From the NCBI RefSeq assembly GCF_038007465.1, contig NZ_JBBOXF010000001.1, positions 2,615,001-2,679,000 of the forward strand: 64,000 bases of DNA, in the 5' to 3' direction. Below the pieces are notes generated by a model. It was given only the letters and a program-made list of their open reading frames with translations. It ran no database searches and was not told where the DNA came from. Positions 52,319 to 60,439 of this stretch are shown one piece after another. The position numbers were made by a program, and so were the translations under genes. Origin of the DNA: Sporosarcina sp. FSL K6-1508 (lineage in GTDB: Bacteria; Bacillota; Bacilli; Bacillales_A; Planococcaceae). Numbering within the stretch: the first letter of the stretch is position 1; every line of letters starts with the position of its first letter.

Positions 52319-53530
52319 ATGGCTCGTTTCAAGTACGAAGGACGCGACGCTAAATCAATCCGTTCAGGTGTAATCGTGGCGGTGGACAAGCGGGAAGCTG
52401 CTGTAAAACTGAAAAGCCAGGGAATCCGTGTGACGAACTTAACTATACAAGCAGAAACTGCGCTGACAAAAGAAATCGTCATCGGAAAACCGGTGAAGCG
52501 AGAACATTTAATCATGTTCCTTCGTCAATTTTCAACGCTTCTCAGAGCGGGTGTTACAATCATTGATGCAATACGGATACTGTCGCTACAAGTCGAATCG
52601 AAATCGTTTCAAAAGATACTTATAACGGTAAATGATGATTTACGTGGAGGCGGTTCATTATCGGGAGCATTCACAAAACACCCGAAAGCATTCGAACCCA
52701 TCGTCGTCAATATGATTCGGGCGGGTGAAATGTCCGGTACGATTGATGATTCACTTGATCGTCTTGCTGATCATTTTGAAAAATCACATCAGCTGAGGCA
52801 AAAAGTGGTTTCGGCTATGTCTTACCCACTTATCGTGGCAGTTTTGGCAATTGGAGTTGTTATTTTTTTATTGACAACCATTGTTCCTATGTTTGTCGAA
52901 ATGTTTGCCAGTTTTGGAGGAGAGTTGCCTTGGATTACGCGCTTCGTTATGAACGCGAGTACTTTTGTAACCTGCTATTGGTACTTTCTAGTTTTATTCG
53001 CAGTGATTGTTGTGGGTGGGATTTGGATGATGAGGCACAACAAAGAAGGTAAGCTTTTGCTGGATACTTTTCTTTTAAGGTTACCGATATTCGGTGACAT
53101 TATGAAGAAATCTGTCTTGGCAACGATGACACGCACATTGAGTTCGTTGTTTGCCAGTTCAGTGCCGATTTTGCAGGCGATGACCATGACGGAAAAGATA
53201 GTAGAAAATGAAGTTATTTCGCGAGTGATTGCAAAGTCAAGAGAGTCGTTGGAACGCGGCGGATCATTGACAGAACCGATGAATGGGCACTGGGCCTTTC
53301 CACCGCTGATTCCCCATATGATTGCAATTGGGGAGCAAACAGGATCTTTAGACGCGATGTTGGCGAAAGTTGCCGATTTTTACGAGAAAGAAGTGGAAGC
53401 TGCAACAGATCGATTGAAAGCGTTGATTGAACCTTTGATGATTGTGCTGTTGGCTGGATTAGTCGGGACTATAGTCCTTGCTATTATGATGCCTATGTTC
53501 GAAATGTTTAATAACATAGATGGAATGTAA
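52319..53530 (+). CDS. pilC: Type IV pilus platform protein PilC
   Basis: Inner-membrane platform protein of the GspF family, 403 residues. It has two repeated cytoplasmic helical domains (residues about 60-185 and 265-390; FLRQFSTLLRAGVTIIDAI and TMTRTLSSLFASSVPILQAM) and membrane segments near 165-190, 215-235 and 375-398. It starts 2 bases after pilT and should couple PilB and PilT to the growing fibre. Confidence 0.95.
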   Translation: MARFKYEGRDAKSIRSGVIVAVDKREAAVKLKSQGIRVTNLTIQAETALTKEIVIGKPVKREHLIMFLRQFSTLLRAGVTIIDAIRILSLQVESKSFQKILITVNDDLRGGGSLSGAFTKHPKAFEPIVVNMIRAGEMSGTIDDSLDRLADHFEKSHQLRQKVVSAMSYPLIVAVLAIGVVIFLLTTIVPMFVEMFASFGGELPWITRFVMNASTFVTCYWYFLVLFAVIVVGGIWMMRHNKEGKLLLDTFLLRLPIFGDIMKKSVLATMTRTLSSLFASSVPILQAMTMTEKIVENEVISRVIAKSRESLERGGSLTEPMNGHWAFPPLIPHMIAIGEQTGSLDAMLAKVADFYEKEVEAATDRLKALIEPLMIVLLAGLVGTIVLAIMMPMFEMFNNIDGM

Positions 53531-53582
53531 GGGTTAATTTCAATAATTAGTAAAAACGGCGTAGTTTTTTATGATTTACTAG

Positions 53583-53610
53583 TTTCATATTTAGTTTAAA
53601 TAGGTATAAT
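53583..53610 (+). promoter_or_regulatory. Candidate pilA promoter
   Basis: TTTCAT (53583-53588) and a perfect TATAAT (53605-53610) are 16 bases apart, 44 bases before pilA. A weak hairpin (AAAAAC / GTTTTT, about 53552-53569) precedes it. A separate promoter would allow extra major pilin to be made. Confidence 0.45.
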
Positions 53611-53653
53611 TAAGAGGTAAGTAGAATATGACGATGAAAGGGAGGAAATACAA

Positions 53654-54091
53654 ATGAAGAAGTTTTTGCAGAAACGACTGAATAATGAAAAAGGATTAAC
53701 GCTTGTCGAGTTATTGGCGGTTATTGTTATTTTGGGGATTATTGCGGCTATTGCGATACCTTCAATAGGCAATATTATTCAAAACACACGTGAAAAAGCG
53801 GTGGTTGCTGATGTACAAAATGCACTATCCGCTGCGAATTTATATTTTGTCGAAAATCCACCTAAAGCCGATACTGGAAACACTGTTGATCTTACTAAGC
53901 TCTCTGATGAAGGTTTCTTTAATGATAAAGGTTCATTGACTTCCGCAATAATTACTTTTGTTGCGGGTGGTGAAAATACCATTACGGCTGCAGGGGTAGC
54001 AGGGATCAAACCTGTTAATATCGCGACCAAAACTAATAAGCAGTTAAGTGAGTTAGGAAGAAAAGCACTCACGGAAAATGAGGTTAAATAA
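53654..54091 (+). CDS. pilA: Major type IV pilin PilA
   Basis: A 145-residue prepilin, the likely fibre subunit. The leader of 14 residues ends in Gly14; the mature protein starts LTLVELLAVIVILGIIAAIAIP with Glu5. The globular head has no cysteines, unlike many Gram-negative pilins. It sits between pilC and pilM behind gggagg. Confidence 0.93.
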   Translation: MKKFLQKRLNNEKGLTLVELLAVIVILGIIAAIAIPSIGNIIQNTREKAVVADVQNALSAANLYFVENPPKADTGNTVDLTKLSDEGFFNDKGSLTSAIITFVAGGENTITAAGVAGIKPVNIATKTNKQLSELGRKALTENEVK

Positions 54092-54138
54092 CTACTGTCT
54101 GGAAAGTTAGTAATTAATTAAAGTTAGGAGCTGTTCCG

Positions 54139-55098
54139 ATGCCCATGTCCATATTCACCCGCCGCAAGCGCACAGAGTCCATGACAATTGAAGAAGATGC
54201 AGTCCGGTTTGTCCGGCTGAAATCGGTAGAACCATTCGTTATCGATGTTGCGGAGGAAGTTATCCTTCCTCCGAACGTCGTTGTCGAGGGGAAGATTGTC
54301 GATTCCGGAACGCTTGCGACGATATTGGACGGGGCTATTGAACAGTGGGGAATCTCCAAAAGATCCGTCCAATTCCTCGCCCCGGATCAATATGTTATTA
54401 TCCGCAAAGTCCCATACCCCGATGATGTCATGACAGATGAACTGAAAGGTCATTTCTTCATAGAAATAGGCTCAACGCTTTATCTTCCTTTCGATGATCC
54501 TGTCTTTGATGTTGTTCCATACAGTCCGAACACCGAAACAAACGAGGCGATACTGATCGCATCAAAAGAAGACGTTCTTGATAGCTATGAGGAAGTCTTG
54601 AAAGAAGTGAAACTTGATCCAGTGAAAGCCGACATTACACCTCTTGCCCTGTATCGGCTTGCATTTAGACAGCACTCATTTACAGGTAAAGAGCATATCC
54701 TGTTAGCCGACCTAAAACATGGTAAGCTGACTGTTTCTATTTTTCATGAACATTACCCACTCTTCATGCGACCGGTTGACCTTGAAAATTCTACGGATTT
54801 ATCTGTCGTACGGGAGTTGAATAATGATGCGGGCATTGTCACACCTTCGACTATCGTGATGGAAATTGAAAAGCTCATCAATTTTTACCGCTATAATATG
54901 TGGAACGGTGCCGCATCCATTACACATCTTGTTGTGAACGGCGAGTACAGCCGGATGGAAGAATTGCTATCTGTAATTCGAGAACGTCTCGCCTTAAACG
55001 CGGAGCTATTGGTTAAGCAACCTTTAGAGCTGTCAACCGGAGAAGAAATACCAGCGCGTTTTAACCGGACAATCGGATTGGCGTTGAAAGAGGTGTAA
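54139..55098 (+). CDS. pilM: Pilus assembly protein PilM
   Basis: Cytoplasmic actin-like (ASKHA fold) protein of the PilMNO inner-membrane complex, 319 residues. The order of strands and the region LLADLKHGKLTVSIFHE followed by a helix-rich part ending HLVVNGEYSRMEELL fits PilM, although the N-terminal part is divergent. It starts 8 bases after aggag and runs 2 bases short of pilN. Confidence 0.85.
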   Translation: MPMSIFTRRKRTESMTIEEDAVRFVRLKSVEPFVIDVAEEVILPPNVVVEGKIVDSGTLATILDGAIEQWGISKRSVQFLAPDQYVIIRKVPYPDDVMTDELKGHFFIEIGSTLYLPFDDPVFDVVPYSPNTETNEAILIASKEDVLDSYEEVLKEVKLDPVKADITPLALYRLAFRQHSFTGKEHILLADLKHGKLTVSIFHEHYPLFMRPVDLENSTDLSVVRELNNDAGIVTPSTIVMEIEKLINFYRYNMWNGAASITHLVVNGEYSRMEELLSVIRERLALNAELLVKQPLELSTGEEIPARFNRTIGLALKEV

Positions 55099-55100
55099 CT

Positions 55101-55745
55101 ATGTTAGTTGATATAAATCTATTGCCTGAAAGAGAGAGGGAGCGATCCCAGCTTCTTGTCGGTGCGCTGGCTATTATTGGTGCCGCTGTTCTTGTATGGC
55201 TTATTTCATTGACGCTTTCGAACAATCTTGCAAATGAAACGAAAACGCTGGAAAATCAACTTGTTTCGCTGCAGGCAACCCAAGAAGAAATCCGTTCTGA
55301 ACTTCAGCAATCAGAATCGGGCGACGAGAAAAAAGTGCTCGCTGCAACTGTGGGGTGGGCGGAAGAGTATCAGTTTGATACAGTCCCTTTATTGAACGAA
55401 CTTATAACTTTATTACCGGAACGCGGATTCTTTCAAAATTTTAATTTTACAGGTCCCAATTTAGCGACGGTTACTGTTCAATTTGATACAAAGCCGGATA
55501 GTGCCTATTATTCCACTCGACTAAAAGCGTCACCTTCCATTTCAGAAATCCATCTAGATTCTGTGACAATCGATGATTCAACAGACGAAGAAACTGCGGA
55601 ATCGACAACCGTTTTGCCGCGGTTCATAGCTGTTTATTCAATTCAGTTTGTCGATAATCGTATCTCGGCTGAGGGAACCGCAGAAAAAATGGATGAAAAT
55701 GCGGAAATACCAAGCACGGATGAAGGAGTGGGGTCGGGTGACTAA
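55101..55745 (+). CDS. pilN: Pilus assembly protein PilN
   Basis: A 214-residue single-pass membrane protein. The N-terminus DINLLPERERER is the conserved tail that binds PilM, followed by a membrane helix (VGALAIIGAAVLVWLISLTL), a coiled coil (about 45-75) and a periplasm-side ferredoxin-like domain. An acidic tail ends the protein. It overlaps pilO by 8 bases. Confidence 0.9.
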   Translation: MLVDINLLPERERERSQLLVGALAIIGAAVLVWLISLTLSNNLANETKTLENQLVSLQATQEEIRSELQQSESGDEKKVLAATVGWAEEYQFDTVPLLNELITLLPERGFFQNFNFTGPNLATVTVQFDTKPDSAYYSTRLKASPSISEIHLDSVTIDDSTDEETAESTTVLPRFIAVYSIQFVDNRISAEGTAEKMDENAEIPSTDEGVGSGD

Positions 55746-56421
55746 TTTAACAAAACGCCAAAAAGAAACTGCCCTTGTCGTTCTATCCATCTTGTTATTC
55801 TTTACACTTGCCGCCTATTCATATTTCCTGGTGTATACCCCTGCCAAAGAAGCGAATGAACAAATAAAGCTGTCAACATCAAATGAACGGGACGTGTTGT
55901 TTGCGCTCCGAAAACAGTTAGCTGCTAAAGGACAAACAGACACAGCCAGTTCACAGCCATTGCAGCTTAAATTGCCGACGAATCCGTTGGAAGATGCAGT
56001 TCTGCTTCAAATCGGTAAGGCGGAAATTAAATCAGGTACTACCGTTCGGGGTGTATCATTTTCTCAAGGTGAATTCGTCATAGAAAACCCTCCTGAAATG
56101 ATTGAAAACGTTAACCAACTATTGACTGAAGTTGTTCTGCAATCTAATTCATACATAGGAATTGAGAAATTTGTTGAGGAAATTGAGAAGATGGAACGAA
56201 TTTTTATAATCGATTCAATCAACTTCAACGCACCCGGGGAAGTCCGCGATCAGGAACTAACTGAAGGGTTGCTTGAAATGACGGTGGCATTTTCTGCATT
56301 TTATCGACCAGATTTAGTGGGACTACAGCATGAAGCGCCTAAAATTGATGCGCCGCCTCCCGGCGAAAAAATCGATCCGACGCCTTATAATGATGTGAGG
56401 GAAGAGGGGGATAGCAAATGA
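55738..56421 (+). CDS. pilO: Pilus assembly protein PilO
   Basis: A 227-residue single-pass protein from GTG 55738 behind aaggagtggg. A short cytoplasmic tail, a membrane helix (ALVVLSILLFFTLAAYSYFLVY), a coiled coil and a beta-alpha domain (about 85-200) match PilO, the partner of PilN. A Pro-rich tail follows. It overlaps pilD by 4 bases. Confidence 0.88.
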   Translation: MTNLTKRQKETALVVLSILLFFTLAAYSYFLVYTPAKEANEQIKLSTSNERDVLFALRKQLAAKGQTDTASSQPLQLKLPTNPLEDAVLLQIGKAEIKSGTTVRGVSFSQGEFVIENPPEMIENVNQLLTEVVLQSNSYIGIEKFVEEIEKMERIFIIDSINFNAPGEVRDQELTEGLLEMTVAFSAFYRPDLVGLQHEAPKIDAPPPGEKIDPTPYNDVREEGDSK

Positions 56422-57173
56422 CGATTGTAATAACAATCCTATTCTTCATCTACGGAATCGTCTTTGGCTCATTCTTTAACGTCGTTGGCTTACGCATACC
56501 AAAAAAGGAATCCATCGTGTCACCGCCTTCCCATTGCACGACGTGTGATCGGAAACTGGAGTTCCTTGATCTTGTTCCAGTCTTTTCTTACCTCTTTCTA
56601 AAAGGAAAGTGCAGGAAATGCGGATCAAAAATTAGCCCCATTTATCCACTCGTAGAATTCGTGACTGGTGTTCTGTTCGCACTATCCTTTTATGTACTCG
56701 ATTTCGGCTCAGAACTGGTCATTGCCATTTTGTTTATGTCGCTTCTTGTCATCATTACAGTTTCAGATATCGCCTATATGCTCATTCCTGATAAAGTGCT
56801 TCTCCCGTTCGCTGTATTGCTTGCTGGTCTACGGTTGTTCATTCCCCTTGAGCCTTGGTGGGATAGCTTCCTCGGAGCGGCAGTGGGCTTTGGAGTACTC
56901 TTTCTCATCGCTGTTGTGTCGAAAGGGGGCATGGGCGGTGGAGACATTAAATTGTTTTTCGTTATCGGGCTCGTGCTCGGTACGATGAATACGCTCGTGA
57001 CACTTTTTTTAGCAGCCGTTATCGGCTCTATCGCCGGGCTAATCATATTGAAAAAAACTGGACAAGGACGGAAAACACCAATCCCGTTCGGCCCTTCAAT
57101 TGCGGGCGCAGCTGTCATCGCTTATTTCTGGGGTGCCGATTTTGTCAGTTGGTATGGGAATCTGTTTAGTTAA
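56418..57173 (+). CDS. pilD: Prepilin peptidase PilD (ComC position)
   Basis: Membrane aspartate protease that cleaves prepilins after Gly and methylates the new N-terminus; 251 residues. The cytoplasmic loop has two CxxC pairs (CTTC, CRKC), and the catalytic aspartates are in SDIAYMLIPD and GGGDIKLFF (the GxGD motif). About seven membrane segments. Its position before spoIIB and maf is that of B. subtilis comC, so the same enzyme may also process competence pseudopilins. Confidence 0.95.
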   Translation: MTIVITILFFIYGIVFGSFFNVVGLRIPKKESIVSPPSHCTTCDRKLEFLDLVPVFSYLFLKGKCRKCGSKISPIYPLVEFVTGVLFALSFYVLDFGSELVIAILFMSLLVIITVSDIAYMLIPDKVLLPFAVLLAGLRLFIPLEPWWDSFLGAAVGFGVLFLIAVVSKGGMGGGDIKLFFVIGLVLGTMNTLVTLFLAAVIGSIAGLIILKKTGQGRKTPIPFGPSIAGAAVIAYFWGADFVSWYGNLFS

Positions 57174-57189
57174 GTCGATAAGTTTATTA

Positions 57190-57219
57190 GGGCAAGGCGA
57201 CATACGTCTTGTTCTTTTT
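57190..57219 (+). terminator. Possible terminator of the pilus operon
   Basis: GGCAAGGCGACATACGTCTTG can form an imperfect stem (CAAG/CTTG and GAC/GTC with a bulge) followed by TTCTTTTTC. A GCGCAAGCGC palindrome lies shortly downstream (57250-57259). Confidence 0.35.
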
Positions 57220-57305
57220 CATGTTCATTCTGATACCGTTAACTATAAAAGCGCAAGCGCTATGGTCAGGCGCTAAAGCTGGATAAAAAAACGGGGTGGT
57301 CAGCA

Positions 57306-57956
57306 GTGAAATTCGGAAAACGCTATTCGAAAGTGACAGTCTTCATGGCGATGCTTCACGGTGTTCTCATAGGCGTCGCAGCTGTCGCAGTAATTGGTCT
57401 AATACTTGTTGGTACAAAAGGGAAAGATGAGAGTGCCACTATTAGTGGCAAAGAGTTACCTGCAGCAGGTCCGGCGCCAGTTGAAAATTCAGCGCAACCT
57501 GCCGAAAAGCCATTACAATTATTTGCTAAACAGCATGGCGCATTCTCTTCATCGGAGTCAGCGGCCTTATTCATTGCAGAAGATCCCGCTCTTGCGAAAG
57601 CAGCAGTTATCCAGGCGAACGATACGTATTTCGTCTGGACGGCTGTCGGATTGACGGAAGGGGAGATTGATTCTAGTGAATCTGAAGGTACGTATCGGAA
57701 AGCAATCATAGTGGATACTTCAGCTTGCGGGGCAATCGGCGCGGGGAAATTGCGCCACGCTCTAACTCAGACAGAGATCGCTAAAATTAATTATTTGGAT
57801 GAAGATAAAAAAGAAGGAAAAGAAGATGAGAAAACAAAAGAATTTAACAAGAATATAACTGCCATTACAGCATTTACGAAGGATTTACGTATCGTCAGAT
57901 TGCACCTTCTATCCCATTATTCACATACTGAGAATTGTGTCAAAATTACGTTTTGA
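57306..57956 (+). CDS. SpoIIB-like membrane protein
   Basis: A 216-residue protein with one membrane anchor (residues about 15-38) and an extracellular tail. It occupies the spoIIB position between comC/pilD and maf. The middle section (QLFAKQHGAFSSSESAALF and FVWTAVGLTEGEI) has the phrasing of a SPOR domain, as in SpoIIB, which helps septal wall removal during engulfment. B. subtilis SpoIIB is about 330 residues and this is shorter, so the assignment rests mainly on synteny. The start is GTG 57306. Confidence 0.6.
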   Translation: MKFGKRYSKVTVFMAMLHGVLIGVAAVAVIGLILVGTKGKDESATISGKELPAAGPAPVENSAQPAEKPLQLFAKQHGAFSSSESAALFIAEDPALAKAAVIQANDTYFVWTAVGLTEGEIDSSESEGTYRKAIIVDTSACGAIGAGKLRHALTQTEIAKINYLDEDKKEGKEDEKTKEFNKNITAITAFTKDLRIVRLHLLSHYSHTENCVKITF

Positions 57957-58051
57957 GGGTGGAAAAGGGATCAAATCAGAATTTTGGTGGTTTTAATACA
58001 ATTTTCACATGACCTTTTATCCAGTATGATTGGCTAAAGGGGGAATTTACA

Positions 58052-58666
58052 TTGAAATTTAAAGTTGCTAATCCAGTTATTCTAGCTTCGGCATCTCCAC
58101 GTAGGAAAGAAATTCTAAGTCTGCTCGGCTTTCCATTTACAGTTGTACCGAGCAATGTATCTGAAGAACTGGAACTGGAAAATAATGACTACCAAGGCTA
58201 TGCCCGGAAACTTGCTGCAAGGAAAACGCAGGCTGTAGCGAATGATGAGCTTGATTCTATCGTGATCGGCGCAGATACGATTGTTGTGCATAAGGGAAAG
58301 CTCTATTCAAAACCTGAAAGTAAAGAACAAGCAAAAAGTTTTTTGAGAGAACTTTCTGGGGAAACACATACTGTTATTACGGGCGTCGGAGTATTTAAGG
58401 ATGGAATGTTAAGTACATTCGCTGCGGAGACTAAAGTCACTTTCAGAGAACTTGACTCTACTTTGATTAACGCCTATGTAGAATCAGGCGATCCGATGGA
58501 CAAGGCCGGTGGGTACGGTATACAAACGGCTGGCGCATTGCTAGTTGAAAAGATTGATGGTGATTATTACAATGTCATGGGCTTGCCCATTGCAAAGTTG
58601 ACGGAGCATATGCGGATGCTGTCCTTTATAGGATTGAAAGACGGTGTATCATTCATTGACTATTGA
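58052..58666 (+). CDS. maf: Maf-family nucleotide pyrophosphatase
   Basis: Hydrolyses non-canonical or excess nucleoside triphosphates; in B. subtilis linked to septum formation. The 204-residue protein starts LASASPRRKEIL with the substrate-binding Ser-Arg-Arg, and has the catalytic region DTIVVHKGKLYSKP and GDPMDKAGGYGIQ. It is about 15 residues longer at the C-terminus than the B. subtilis protein, and overlaps radC by 23 bases. The start is TTG 58052 behind aaaggggga. Confidence 0.93.
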   Translation: MKFKVANPVILASASPRRKEILSLLGFPFTVVPSNVSEELELENNDYQGYARKLAARKTQAVANDELDSIVIGADTIVVHKGKLYSKPESKEQAKSFLRELSGETHTVITGVGVFKDGMLSTFAAETKVTFRELDSTLINAYVESGDPMDKAGGYGIQTAGALLVEKIDGDYYNVMGLPIAKLTEHMRMLSFIGLKDGVSFIDY

Positions 58667-59237
58667 TCTTCAGCCTAAAATGATGATCCGGGATGTACAT
58701 GTAGCGGACAGGCCGCGCGAGCGTCTCATTAGGCAAGGTGCAGAAAGTTTATCCAACCAAGAATTGATTGCGATATTACTGCGCACGGGGACAAAACAGG
58801 AATCAGTTCTCGTTCTTGCCAATCGGATTCTGTCCTCTTTTGATAAAATTCAAGATTTAAAAGATGCTACAATTGAAGAGCTGATGTTGGTTAAAGGGGT
58901 TGGCAAAGCGAAGGCTGTCCAACTTCTTGCGGCTGCTGAAATCGGCAAACGCATGTACCGAAAACATTCGGAGGGGCGTTACACGATAAGGTCGCCGGAA
59001 GATGCGGCAGCCTATTTAATGACGGACATGGCTTCACTTAACCAAGAGCATTTCGTAACACTTTTTTTAAATGTTAAAAATGAAGTTCTTCACAAGCAAA
59101 CTATTTTTATCGGCAGTTTGAACTCAAGTATAGTCCATCCCCGCGAAATTTTTCGTGAAGCAGTAAAGCGATCTGCAGCGTCCATTATTGTCGCGCATAA
59201 CCATCCGAGCGGTAACCCTATAAACATAGTATCCTAA
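58644..59237 (+). pseudogene. radC: radC truncated by transposon insertion
   Basis: The first ~190 residues of RadC (JAB1/MPN family), collinear with the B. subtilis protein: RERLIRQGAESLSNQELIAILLRTGT, the helix-hairpin-helix region LMLVKGVGKAKAVQLLAAAEIG and FIGSLNSSIVHPREIF. The reading frame is normal through HNHPSGNP and then continues as INIVS and stops inside the transposon end. About 35 C-terminal residues are lost, including the Ser and Asp that finish the metal site. The start is uncertain (GTG 58644 or TTG 58656). RadC is a classic target of Tn554-type elements. Confidence 0.93.
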
Positions 59238-59276
59238 ACTAGAGTACTCTAAGTACTTAAAGTTTAGGATTTTTTT
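59231..59276 (+). other. Dyad-rich left terminus of the transposon
   Basis: ATCCTAAACT (59231-59240) and AGTTTAGGAT (59261-59270) are an exact inverted repeat enclosing two small palindromes, AGAGTACTCT (59241-59250) and AAGTACTT (59251-59258). A seven-T run follows. It may be a recombinase-binding end, a terminator that blocks radC transcription from entering tnpA, or both. Confidence 0.6.
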
Positions 59277-59350
59277 AATTCAATACTTTAACTAATGAAT
59301 AAATATAGGTATTATTTATAGGAGTTAAGGTATTTAAAGGTGGTGGAGAA

Positions 59351-60436
59351 ATGAAAGTTCAAAAAGTAGTTGTTGAGGAAAAATCATATCCATTATACAT
59401 ACTATTAGACAAAAATTTTGAAGTGGTAGAACCGGTTAAGAGATATATAAAGTACTTGGATAATACGGGGAAAGCGCCAAATACGATTAAAACATATTGT
59501 TATCATCTCAAGCTGTTTTATGAATTTATGAGCCAAAGAGGAATTAGATTAGAAGATTTGAAATTCGAGGAAATGTCAAACTTTGTGGGATGGTTAAGAA
59601 ATCCAACGGGGGAGGTAAAGGTAATAGATTTACAACCAAAGAAGGCTAAAAGAGAAGAAACATCTGTTAATGCCATACTTAATGCTGTAACTAGTTTCTT
59701 AGAGTATTTAAATCGTACAGGAGATTTTAAAGCTATAGATATGACTAAAGAAGCGAGGGGAAGAAATTTCAAGGGGTTTCTTCACCATATTTCTAAAGGT
59801 AAATCTTATCAAAAAAATATTTTAAAGCTTAGGGTCAAAAAGAAACTTGTACAAGTATTAGAACACGAACAAGTTAAAGCAATAATCGATGCGTGTCATA
59901 CAAAAAGGGATAAGTTACTTATTATGCTTATGTATGAAGGAGGACTTCGGGTAGGAGAGGTATTATCCCTTCGTATCGAAGATATTTCTACTTGGGATAA
60001 TCAGATTAATATCATGCCAAGAGATCACAACGAAAATGGGGCTTATATTAAGCTTAGAAAAGAACGAACAATCGATGTTAGCAAGGAATTAATGGCTTTA
60101 TACACCGATTATTTAGTTCATGAATATGGGGAAGATTTGGAGCATGATTATATATTTATAAATCTCAAAGAATCTTATTTTGGGAAACCTCTAAAATATC
60201 AAAGTGTATTAGATCTTATAAGGCGATTGGTGAAACGGACAGGGATTACCTTCACTGCCCATATGTTGCGTCATACGCATGCCACAGAACTCATTAGAAG
60301 TGGATGGGATGCTGCTTACGTACAAAAAAGGTTAGGTCATGCACATGTACAAACAACACTTGATACATACGTTCATCTTTCTGATCAAGATATGAAAAAT
60401 GAATATAAAGCGTATCTCCAAGGGAGAGAAACATAA
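59351..60436 (+). CDS. tnpA: Tn554-type transposase A (tyrosine recombinase)
   Basis: A 361-residue tyrosine recombinase, the same length as Tn554 TnpA. The N-terminal SAM-like DNA-binding domain (residues 25-125; NTIKTYCYHLKLFYEFM) is followed by the catalytic domain with Arg in GGLRVGEVLSLR (near 200), HMLRHTHATEL (His and Arg near 304) and LGHAHVQTTLDTYVH with the nucleophile Tyr340. It begins ATG behind aaaggtggtgg and is followed 3 bases later by tnpB. Confidence 0.95.
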   Translation: MKVQKVVVEEKSYPLYILLDKNFEVVEPVKRYIKYLDNTGKAPNTIKTYCYHLKLFYEFMSQRGIRLEDLKFEEMSNFVGWLRNPTGEVKVIDLQPKKAKREETSVNAILNAVTSFLEYLNRTGDFKAIDMTKEARGRNFKGFLHHISKGKSYQKNILKLRVKKKLVQVLEHEQVKAIIDACHTKRDKLLIMLMYEGGLRVGEVLSLRIEDISTWDNQINIMPRDHNENGAYIKLRKERTIDVSKELMALYTDYLVHEYGEDLEHDYIFINLKESYFGKPLKYQSVLDLIRRLVKRTGITFTAHMLRHTHATELIRSGWDAAYVQKRLGHAHVQTTLDTYVHLSDQDMKNEYKAYLQGRET

Positions 60437-60439
60437 AAA

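Noticed and set aside
57241..57290. GCGCAAGCGC stretch as a fifth copy of the dispersed repeat
   Set aside because: It shares only the short palindrome and a gtcagg block; the longer conserved segments are absent.
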